Shown: positions 34,160-41,328 of the stretch, in pieces
Layout of the letters: the number at the start of each line of letters is the position of its first letter
Position numbering within the stretch: the stretch's first letter is position 1
Assembly (NCBI GenBank): GCA_015061695.1
Contig: SUWA01000014.1
Coordinates: 1 to 41,328 of the forward strand
Direction: 5' to 3'
DNA: 41,328 nt
Source of the DNA: Lentisphaerota bacterium
Lineage (GTDB): Bacteria > Verrucomicrobiota > Lentisphaeria > Victivallales > Victivallaceae
Program-made: the position numbers and the translations under genes
Notes under the pieces: generated by a model
Told to the model about the DNA's origin: nothing
What the model saw: the letters and a program-made list of their open reading frames with translations, nothing else
Database searches by the model: none

Positions 34160-37100
34160 TTACGCCAATTTGCTGAAAGCAAGCACTTTCTTGTTACTGT
34201 CAGTTTCGTCGGTCTTGAATTCCAGCTCGTAACTGGCATTGGCCCACTTGCTCACGCCGTCGAAGGTCAGAGCTTCGGAACCGACGGTCACACCGGCCAG
34301 CGATTCGATGCCGTTGAAGATGCTTTCCGCACCGCTCATCAGAACGGTATCAGCACCGTCCCAGTCGCCGAGGTCGATGTTCAGCGTGTCACCGGCAAAA
34401 TCGTTGACGAAGTTGCCGCTCAGGCTGCTGTCGGCTTCAAACACCCAGTTTTCAACCGCAGAGAGCGTACCTTTGAGCATGTTCACATCGGTATCATTGA
34501 CCACTTCGAGAGTTTCAAAACCACCGATGGTGGCGCCGAAATCACCGCTGAACGCATCGAAGGTGAACGTGCGGCTGCCGCCGATCGAGGTGAAGAATTC
34601 TTCGGTATCCAGATCGTAGTAGTCGCCGCTGCAGCCGCCCCAGACCTGGATGCGGTCGCCCCAGGTGATGTTTTCGCCCAGACCGCTGAAAGTGACCTGA
34701 ACACTGCCGTCGATCGCGCCGTTACGGTAAGAACCGGCATAGATGTTGGCAGTATCGAGGAAGGACATGGTGTTGCTGCCGCTGGCATCAATGGTGATCG
34801 AAATATCACCTTCGATGGCAGTACGGTTGGCGTACATGGCTTTGGCAGTGATACTGCCGCCGTAGATGAACTTGTGGAATTCACCGCCGGTGATGGTCAT
34901 ATCAATATCGCCGAGCAGCAGCGCCTGCCCCTTGACCGACTGTTCGGCATAGAGCATACCGCCGACCACGTTGGTATCGAAAGTTCCGCCGGTAATGTTC
35001 AGTTCAATATCGCCGGTACGTTCGGTCGATCCTTTGTTCACACGATCGCCGCCCACCACCATCTTATCGAATTCACCGCCATTGATTGTCATGCTGGTAT
35101 CGCCTTCCAGGCTTTTGAATGTCTTGTAATCACATTCGGTGATGGCACCGCCGGAAACCGTACCGGCAAATTTGCCGTCATTGATCACAGCGTCAATACC
35201 GCCGAACGCAGTGGCAGTGCTGAACGATCCGCCGGTGGTGATAATGCGACCGGCACCGTTGGCAACCGCTTCGGCATGGGTGGCAAACTGGTTGTTGGCA
35301 GCATCGGTATATTCACCGTTGACATACGCCACCGCGTTGGCGCGGACGATCAGGTCGCCGCCATCCACGGAGAAGAACGAATCCATTTCGTCAGACCAGT
35401 TGCTGATGATCGATTTGTAAGCATCCAGATCCCAGGCATCAGTGTTGCTGCCGGTGTAATCAAAGAGCTTGTTGCCGCTGGCACTGTTGATATCAGCCAT
35501 ATCAATGGTGATGTTACCGGCGTTAGTGATTTCGTTAAACGCGATCATGGATTCAGTATCCATGTTGATCGAGCCGTTGCTGTCCAACTTGCTGACGGAG
35601 AGATTACCGCCCTGCAGGTTGATCATAGAGTCTTCATCTTTCATAACAATACCATATTTCAGTGCGTTGAGCGCACCGCCTTCATAAATGTTCCAGGTGA
35701 ACTGACCGGAACCGTCAGAGATCTTGTGCGCGCTCGTAAACTTGCCGTACACATCCACGGTGCTGTCGGCAGAAGCTTTGTAAGCATCGACATACGCCAC
35801 AGATACTTCGCCGCCGGCATTAACAGTGATCGTATCGCCGGCACCGTTGAGGATGAGTCCGCCGTCAGAATTGAAGGTATTGACCTTGCCGCTGACTTCG
35901 ATACTGCCGCCGTTGAAGTAAATACTGTTGGCAGTGAACGTTGCGCCGGATTCGATCACAGCACTGTCGTTATCCCAGAGGGCAAACGTACCGGTTACCG
36001 CCACATCAGCACCGCTGGTCAGCTTGGCATTGTCAGCATACAAACCGTTGAAGGTAAAGCTGCCGTTGCCGAAGGTGATGTTTTTGAGCGTATAGCTGTT
36101 GTCAAAGACCGCACCGTTGGTGCTGGTCAACACAGTGTTATCCGCAATACTGACCAGACCGTTCTGGTAGGTACCGCTGATATCGCTGGAACCGGAAATG
36201 CTGATCTTACCTTTGTTGATATTGGCGGTGCCGACGTTCAGCGCGCCGCCATCGACCACGACCGTACCGTTGCTGATGACCGCGCTGTCGGTAAAGACGT
36301 TGCTGCCGTCGATAACGGTCAGCTTGTAGGTACCGTCAGCAAAGTTATCCAGATAGATCGCTCCGCTGGTGGCACCGCTGGCCACACTGACACTTACAGT
36401 CAGACCGTCGTTGGAGCCTTCTTTGACCAGCGCCACGGTGATTTCGCGGGCATCGCCGGCAGTCAGGCCGTCGATCGTCAGCAGCGCTTTCAGATCCACA
36501 GTATCGGCCTTGACCGTACCGCCGTTGACCGATACCAGACCGGCATCAGTCAGCGTTCCGGCTACATCGACCGTACCATTACTGAGAGCATTTACCGTGC
36601 TGCCGGTATTGATCAGCACGTTCATCTTGCCGCCATCTTTGTCGCCATTGAAATCGGCCGCGGCAAACGTACCGTTGTTGCTGACATTCGGTTCGCCAAT
36701 ACCGCCATTGTAACCGATGACGAAGGTATCGGCCGGAACTTTGTAGCTGGCGCCGGCGCCGCTGCGGACTACCGTTACCGTGGCATTGTCAACATTCAGC
36801 GTGCCTTTGGCGCTCTTGCCCAGCACCACCACACTGTTGGAGCTGCCGCCCAACTTGACTTCCGCGTTGTTCCTGACGGTCATAATACCATTGTCGGTAA
36901 CGCCGATCTGAACTTCGCCGGTAAGTTTGGCGTTATCGACAATCACGCTGCCCATAACGTTCATGGTGCTGATATTATTTGCGCCGCTGGTATTGGCGAT
37001 GGTAAGAGTACCGTCGCGGCGGACGCTCACGTCAGCAGCTTTGAAGACCTTGTCAGTTACAACCGCGCCGGTGGTATCGCCAAAAACTACGTTGTTGGCA

Positions 37101-40100
37101 CCGGCAACCGTACTGTCATAACCGATGATCATCTGACCGCCGACGTTGACGTTGGATTCAGTACCGAAGTCCACGCTGCCGGTGTATTCCTGATTGTTCC
37201 AATCGCCGACATTGGCAAAGGTGGCGTTGAAATCACCGGCAAAGGTGTTTTCGCCCTTGAAGTTGACCGTACCCTTGTTGATGCCCGAAGCAGTCAAATC
37301 GGCATCGATCACATTGATCGTGCCACTCAAAGTACCGATGTTCAACTGGCTTGCGCCGGTAACATTGAATTCAGTATCGGCATGTTTGAGCGTAACGGTG
37401 TTGGCGGTGAATTCAGAATCATTGATATTGAATTCAGAGGCATCGTAACGCAGACCGCCATTGTTGCTGTCATGCACCGCACCGACTTCGATGATCGCAT
37501 TGTTGGCTGTAAAGACAGCGTCTTCAACCAGCAGATAGTTGGTATCAACATGCGCATCGGTGCGGTCAGAAGCCGCATCGCCGTTGACCGTCAGCGTAGA
37601 CCACGCCATGTGTACGCGGCCGGTGCTGAGCGTACCGGTGGCTTCCACACTGTGATCGCCGAAAGCGAGGTAAGCGCAGCCCCAGTTGGCTCCGCCGGTA
37701 ACGGTACCTTCGATCTTGAGTCCGGCGCCGTAGTAGACATAGAGTCCGCTGGCATTTTCGTTGATCTGGAAGGTAACATTTTCACCGATGGTGATGGTGC
37801 TGTTCACATCGCCGACTACAAAATCCCAATCCGCAACCGCGTTCTGTTTGACCGTTACGGCCGTATCGGCAGTAAAGGTAATGTCGCCGGCGCCGTAATT
37901 GAACACCACACTGCCGTCTTCGATATCGCTTTCAAATTTGATCGTGGTATCGCTGCCGTCGGTGGCGATCATGCTGCCGATTTCTTTCAGCGTACTGGCG
38001 GCGTTGAAGCCGTAGACATAACCGGCACCGACCGTATCACCGACCTTGCTGCCGTTCCAGGCACTGTTGACGTAGATCGTACCGAGTTCCTGATCGGTCA
38101 GATACAAGTCATTATTGATGACCTTGTAATCTTCGTGCCAGGCATTGTTCAGGATGGCTTTGTAACCATCTTCGGTCATCGCGCCATCGCCGGTGTAATC
38201 AAAGAGCTTGTAGTTGCCGCCGGCGTAGCTGTCGATATCGCTGATCGTGATATAACCGCCTTCGATGCTGTTGAAGCTGATCGTGGAGGCTATATCCATA
38301 GTCACATTGTTACCGGCCAGCTTGAGCTGATCGACATTGAGATCCGAATTGGTCAGATCCATCGTACCGACTGCGGCAAAGGTATAGGTTTTTTCCTGAT
38401 GCAATTCAGTTTTGGCTTCGTCCTTGAAGCATTTGGCGGTGTAATCACCGGCAGGCTGGACACTGAATTTGGGATAGAAAGTCGAACCGCTGGTGGAGGT
38501 TCTGACGATCGTTTCCAACTCATTGCCTTCGGCATCGTACAGCACGGCGTAGTAGACTTTGCCTTTTTCCAACTGATTGAAGTAGAAACTGCTGTTGCCG
38601 GCCTTGGTCGCTCCGGCATTGATGCTGCCGGCCGTGATCGAAGAATCGCTCATCACGACCTTGTTGCCGACTTCGACTTCCGCACCTTCTTCAACGGTAA
38701 TACTGGAACCGTTGGTCATGGTCAAAGTTCGGGCGGTATTGCCGGTGTAACCCAGCCACACCTTTTCGGCAACAGTGGTATCAACTTTGTCATCGACTTC
38801 GATGCTGGTGTTATCCATCGTCAAAGTCGCCAGAATCGTACCAACGGTGCTGTAGTAGGTATTTTCGTTCATCAGGTTATGACCCTTGATCGTTACCGTG
38901 GTATCGGTCATGGTCGTCTTGTACAGTGCAGTACCTTTGATCGCCAGAATACCTTCGATGGTCAGCGTGGTATCCGTAAAGCTGGATGTTCCATTGATAC
39001 CCAAATCACCGACTTCGATCAAGGCGTTATCGGCAGTGAGCGAACGGTTCAATGCACTCAACAACGCAATGCTCATGGTCTGATAAGTGACACCGTTCTT
39101 ACCTTTGATGAACAGCACTTTGGCCTGCTTATCCGAACCGTCTCCGATAGTCAGCTTATTCTTGATATGGGTGTTGCCAATACCTGCAGAGGCAGGACGG
39201 GCGCTCTGCAGAATACCGCCGCCTTCGATGGTAACAGCATAGGTCATATCCCACTTGCTCTGGGCGTTACCCATAACAGCACCATCTTTGACGATCACAG
39301 TATTGGTCAGATCTACTCCCAGAGATTCTTTACTATCCGCAAAACAGTTGCCGGAAAGCGTGATGGTCTTTTCGATGACCATGGTTGCCTTTCTGGCATT
39401 GTTCTTGATAAAGTTCACCGCCGAATCGTAATTGCCGAACTTGGTCACGCCCCAGCCCTCGGTGGAGCTGTTGTAATCGCTGGATACATAGACAAATTCC
39501 GGAGCTTTGGTCAGCGTTACGTCCCCATCATCACCGTAGGTAAGATAGTAGTTGTTGCCGCTGTTTTTGAGCGTTACTCCGGTAAGTTTACCACTCTGAT
39601 TCAAATCAATGACCTTGACCGTATCGCCGGTATAGCCCTTGGCATCAATGGTGATCGTGCCGCCGGTAATGGCCGTAGCCGTGATCGAGCTGGTGGCATC
39701 GAGGGTGATCGCCGCCGTACTGTTGAGTTTGCCCAAGCTGTTAAGCGTGGAGTTCACAAGCGTGATCTTGCCGGCCAGAGTATTGGTACCCTGATCTTCT
39801 TTACCCAGATACATTTCCGAATCGGTCAGACTGATCGAGTTGGCAGCAGTCATGGAGAGATAACCGAAATCTTTCGGACCGCGGAAGTCGATCACCGAAT
39901 CGTTGGTGGCAATGATCGCAGCATCATCATTCATCTGCACCTGACCGGGTTGGCCGTTGGGGCCGCCGATCGTGGAAACTTTGGCATTGTCCAGCACCAG
40001 CTGCGCCTTAATATCGCCGTCATTGCTGCCATTGAGCAGAATGTAACCGAACTCGGCGGCGGTATCCTTGACGCTGAACGTACCGGAGTAGTGCCCCAGA

Positions 40101-41328
40101 TAGTTGATACTCTTGTACTGCACGGCAGCATTTTTGCCTTCACCGGCAGCGGCAGTACCGACAATGTAGATACCATCTTCAAGAGCACCATAGTTGCGGC
40201 TCATGGTGGTATAGACTTCGGCATTGCCATTAAGTGTAAGTTTACCGGAACTGTAGAAAGTAGTGGAAGACTTCACATTGCCGTTGAAAGTATTCTCGCC
40301 GTACAAGAAGAAGTATTTGGAATCCAGCGTAACGCCCTTGCCCAGAGTCAAACCGCTGACATTGGCATAATTGTTGTTGGCGCTGTCGGTAATGGCAACT
40401 TCCTTGCCTTCAGCGGCCACGATATTGCCGGAGTAGGTGTTGCCGGAAAGTACTTCGCTTATATCGCTGGAAACTTCGATTTCCGTAGTATCAGCAGTCT
40501 GTGCTTTGACCGCTTCGGTCAACGTGGCAAACGCATTGACACCGGCAACCTTGCCGCCGCCGAGGTCAGTACCGAATTCCGCCGTGAAAGAGGCATCAGC
40601 ATAAAGTTTATCAGTCCCCATATCAGTCAACAGCACGTCGCCATCAGCACCGTAGATAACGCGGACGCCTTCACCGAGGTTTTCAACAGCAATTTTGCCT
40701 TCCAGCGATTCAGTTCCGGAAAGGTCGATTACTTTCTTGAAGCCGCCGGTAAAGTTGGTGCCGTCAACAGTTATCGTATTGTTATTGACGAATTTGCCGG
40801 TAACGGTCAGCAAGCTGCTGCCGTCGATCGTTACCGTACCTGCCATATCCGCAAAGGTGGTATTGATATTGCCGCTGCCGGTAAGATCATTGGCTTGAGC
40901 GTTGACCAACTGGTCAAGGGTGAAAGTTGCGCCATTGCTCAAAGTAATACTGCCCACATTGTAGAACTCAAGAGTTGCGGTCTTGTTGACAATGGTCAAT
41001 TCAGAAGCATCGACCGTGATCGAACCGGCGTTCAAACTGCCTTTGCCCGCCCAGTCGTTAAGACCGTTATTGACCAGCGAGAAATTGACCTTTGAGCCGT
41101 TGGCAGCCGTGAATTCACCAACGTTGCCGAACGCAGTTGCCGTAAAGTCGGTGTTGTCGATAGAAACAGTGCCTTTAGCATGATTGTTGGTAAAATAGTT
41201 GTTGATTTTGACCACGCTGTCTTTGAAGTTCATTTCAACTTCCGGAGCATTGGCAGCATCGTAACCTGCCTTGGTCGGGTTGATCGCAACCTTGCCGGCA
41301 CCATCAACAATCGAATTAGTAAAGTTCA
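34160..41328 (-). CDS. Giant repeat-rich surface protein, 5' end outside window
   Basis: At least 2388 codons are open to the window edge. ATG 41233 is in frame, but the frame continues upstream without a stop and in the same composition, so the true start and signal peptide are outside. The chain is rich in Asp, Asn, Thr, Gly and Ser with very few Cys: short beta-strand repeats of the parallel beta-helix type (VNGGTVKAD, ITGGTFDTNVVGG). Four larger modules can be seen, each closing with a KLFDYTG- or KVIDL-like strand and opening with a Y-V/A-x-x-x-(Y/F/W) start plus a helix (NAFATLTEAVKA, GNYDSAVNFIKN, NAASTLKEIGSMI, ATHAEAVANGAG). They start near 40600, 39500, 38080 and 35330. Two Ig-like inserts lie near 38590-38370 and 36490-36250. 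The C-terminus has no beta-barrel, PEP-CTERM or LPXTG signal and ends VLAFSKLA. It is probably an adhesin or S-layer-like protein. Confidence 0.88.
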   Translation of the reverse strand, partial: NFTNSIVDGAGKVAINPTKAGYDAANAPEVEMNFKDSVVKINNYFTNNHAKGTVSIDNTDFTATAFGNVGEFTAANGSKVNFSLVNNGLNDWAGKGSLNAGSITVDASELTIVNKTATLEFYNVGSITLSNGATFTLDQLVNAQANDLTGSGNINTTFADMAGTVTIDGSSLLTVTGKFVNNNTITVDGTNFTGGFKKVIDLSGTESLEGKIAVENLGEGVRVIYGADGDVLLTDMGTDKLYADASFTAEFGTDLGGGKVAGVNAFATLTEAVKAQTADTTEIEVSSDISEVLSGNTYSGNIVAAEGKEVAITDSANNNYANVSGLTLGKGVTLDSKYFFLYGENTFNGNVKSSTTFYSSGKLTLNGNAEVYTTMSRNYGALEDGIYIVGTAAAGEGKNAAVQYKSINYLGHYSGTFSVKDTAAEFGYILLNGSNDGDIKAQLVLDNAKVSTIGGPNGQPGQVQMNDDAAIIATNDSVIDFRGPKDFGYLSMTAANSISLTDSEMYLGKEDQGTNTLAGKITLVNSTLNSLGKLNSTAAITLDATSSITATAITGGTITIDAKGYTGDTVKVIDLNQSGKLTGVTLKNSGNNYYLTYGDDGDVTLTKAPEFVYVSSDYNSSTEGWGVTKFGNYDSAVNFIKNNARKATMVIEKTITLSGNCFADSKESLGVDLTNTVIVKDGAVMGNAQSKWDMTYAVTIEGGGILQSARPASAGIGNTHIKNKLTIGDGSDKQAKVLFIKGKNGVTYQTMSIALLSALNRSLTADNALIEVGDLGINGTSSFTDTTLTIEGILAIKGTALYKTTMTDTTVTIKGHNLMNENTYYSTVGTILATLTMDNTSIEVDDKVDTTVAEKVWLGYTGNTARTLTMTNGSSITVEEGAEVEVGNKVVMSDSSITAGSINAGATKAGNSSFYFNQLEKGKVYYAVLYDAEGNELETIVRTSTSGSTFYPKFSVQPAGDYTAKCFKDEAKTELHQEKTYTFAAVGTMDLTNSDLNVDQLKLAGNNVTMDIASTISFNSIEGGYITISDIDSYAGGNYKLFDYTGDGAMTEDGYKAILNNAWHEDYKVINNDLYLTDQELGTIYVNSAWNGSKVGDTVGAGYVYGFNAASTLKEIGSMIATDGSDTTIKFESDIEDGSVVFNYGAGDITFTADTAVTVKQNAVADWDFVVGDVNSTITIGENVTFQINENASGLYVYYGAGLKIEGTVTGGANWGCAYLAFGDHSVEATGTLSTGRVHMAWSTLTVNGDAASDRTDAHVDTNYLLVEDAVFTANNAIIEVGAVHDSNNGGLRYDASEFNINDSEFTANTVTLKHADTEFNVTGASQLNIGTLSGTINVIDADLTASGINKGTVNFKGENTFAGDFNATFANVGDWNNQEYTGSVDFGTESNVNVGGQMIIGYDSTVAGANNVVFGDTTGAVVTDKVFKAADVSVRRDGTLTIANTSGANNISTMNVMGSVIVDNAKLTGEVQIGVTDNGIMTVRNNAEVKLGGSSNSVVVLGKSAKGTLNVDNATVTVVRSGAGASYKVPADTFVIGYNGGIGEPNVSNNGTFAAADFNGDKDGGKMNVLINTGSTVNALSNGTVDVAGTLTDAGLVSVNGGTVKADTVDLKALLTIDGLTAGDAREITVALVKEGSNDGLTVSVSVASGATSGAIYLDNFADGTYKLTVIDGSNVFTDSAVISNGTVVVDGGALNVGTANINKGKISISGSSDISGTYQNGLVSIADNTVLTSTNGAVFDNSYTLKNITFGNGSFTFNGLYADNAKLTSGADVAVTGTFALWDNDSAVIESGATFTANSIYFNGGSIEVSGKVNTFNSDGGLILNGAGDTITVNAGGEVSVAYVDAYKASADSTVDVYGKFTSAHKISDGSGQFTWNIYEGGALNALKYGIVMKDEDSMINLQGGNLSVSKLDSNGSINMDTESMIAFNEITNAGNITIDMADINSASGNKLFDYTGSNTDAWDLDAYKSIISNWSDEMDSFFSVDGGDLIVRANAVAYVNGEYTDAANNQFATHAEAVANGAGRIITTGGSFSTATAFGGIDAVINDGKFAGTVSGGAITECDYKTFKSLEGDTSMTINGGEFDKMVVGGDRVNKGSTERTGDIELNITGGTFDTNVVGGMLYAEQSVKGQALLLGDIDMTITGGEFHKFIYGGSITAKAMYANRTAIEGDISITIDASGSNTMSFLDTANIYAGSYRNGAIDGSVQVTFSGLGENITWGDRIQVWGGCSGDYYDLDTEEFFTSIGGSRTFTFDAFSGDFGATIGGFETLEVVNDTDVNMLKGTLSAVENWVFEADSSLSGNFVNDFAGDTLNIDLGDWDGADTVLMSGAESIFNGIESLAGVTVGSEALTFDGVSKWANASYELEFKTDETDSNKKVLAFSKLA
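34780..35100 (-). repeat. Three GG-x-F-type repeats in the C-terminal part of the giant protein
   Basis: Three consecutive units of about 40-45 residues: MTINGGEFDKMVVGGD, LNITGGTFDTNVVGGM and MTITGGEFHKFIYGGS, each followed by a variable loop and a GDI-x-(L/M/I)-x-I strand that begins the next unit. They look like successive turns of a beta-helix near the C-terminus. Confidence 0.7.

Noticed and set aside
34160-34300. PEP-CTERM, LPXTG or autotransporter beta-barrel end on the giant protein
   Set aside because: No PEP motif plus membrane helix plus basic tail, no LPXTG, and no run of amphipathic strands ending in an aromatic residue.
34874-41095. A 2073-codon open frame on the plus strand opposite the giant protein
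   Set aside because: It lies exactly antisense to a gene with clear repeat and codon structure, has no ribosome-binding site and no recognisable domain. It results from rarity of codons that would give stops on the other strand.
34160-41328. CRISPR or tandem DNA repeats
   Set aside because: Similarity is at protein level with much variation; no exact direct repeats with regular spacers were seen.

Overview
The window looks like chromosomal DNA of a member of the Planctomycetes-Verrucomicrobia-Chlamydiae (PVC) group, most probably Lentisphaerota (Victivallis-like). The evidence is a DUF1549/DUF1553 - DUF1501 - pre-peptidase-C-domain gene trio, pseudopilins beginning [13 protein letters not shown], moderate GC with AT-rich intergenic gaps, and a giant D/N/T/G-rich surface protein. 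This assignment is inferred from gene content, not from a marker-gene search.

Layout. (1) 1-1630: a small basic secreted protein with a possible TetR-type operator upstream, then a lone ECF sigma factor behind an AT-rich gap with a perfect 11-bp inverted repeat. (2) 1760-10502: housekeeping membrane and isoprenoid genes. yajC-secDF encodes Sec export accessory proteins. dxr-rseP-ispG and a GT-C-like membrane protein combine two MEP-pathway enzymes with a site-2 protease. (3) 10640-15858: proS-nifU-nifS-DUF493-rhomboid, tightly packed, combining tRNA charging and Fe-S assembly. (4) 16073-17251: a MalY/PatB-type C-S lyase with its own strong promoter. (5) 17388-23562: DUF1549/1553, Tat-exported DUF1501, PPC-domain protein and RidA-like protein, apparently one operon. 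(6) Minus strand 29520-23647: a GntR/LacI-type hybrid regulator, a 1124-aa secreted glycosidase-like protein and two pseudopilin paralogues, with a promoter that predicts a leaderless message. (7) Minus strand 41328-29671: a giant repeat protein of at least 2388 residues (start outside the window), followed without a gap by an HprK-like kinase, a PqqD-like protein, a small S24/S26 peptidase-like protein, an NTP_transf_5 nucleotidyltransferase and an ABC exporter.

The most unusual part is region 7. It has the parts of a peptide or protein modification and export cassette: a PqqD-type recognition protein, a P-loop kinase, a nucleotidyltransferase, a peptidase and an ABC exporter. It lacks the cyclase and transglutaminase-like protease that define lasso-peptide clusters, and its only visible candidate client is a giant surface protein rather than a short peptide. 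The second most unusual item is a pair of gap-free 234-aa pseudopilin paralogues, one of which has lost the normal prepilin signature. No rRNA, tRNA, CRISPR array, insertion sequence or phage gene was recognised.
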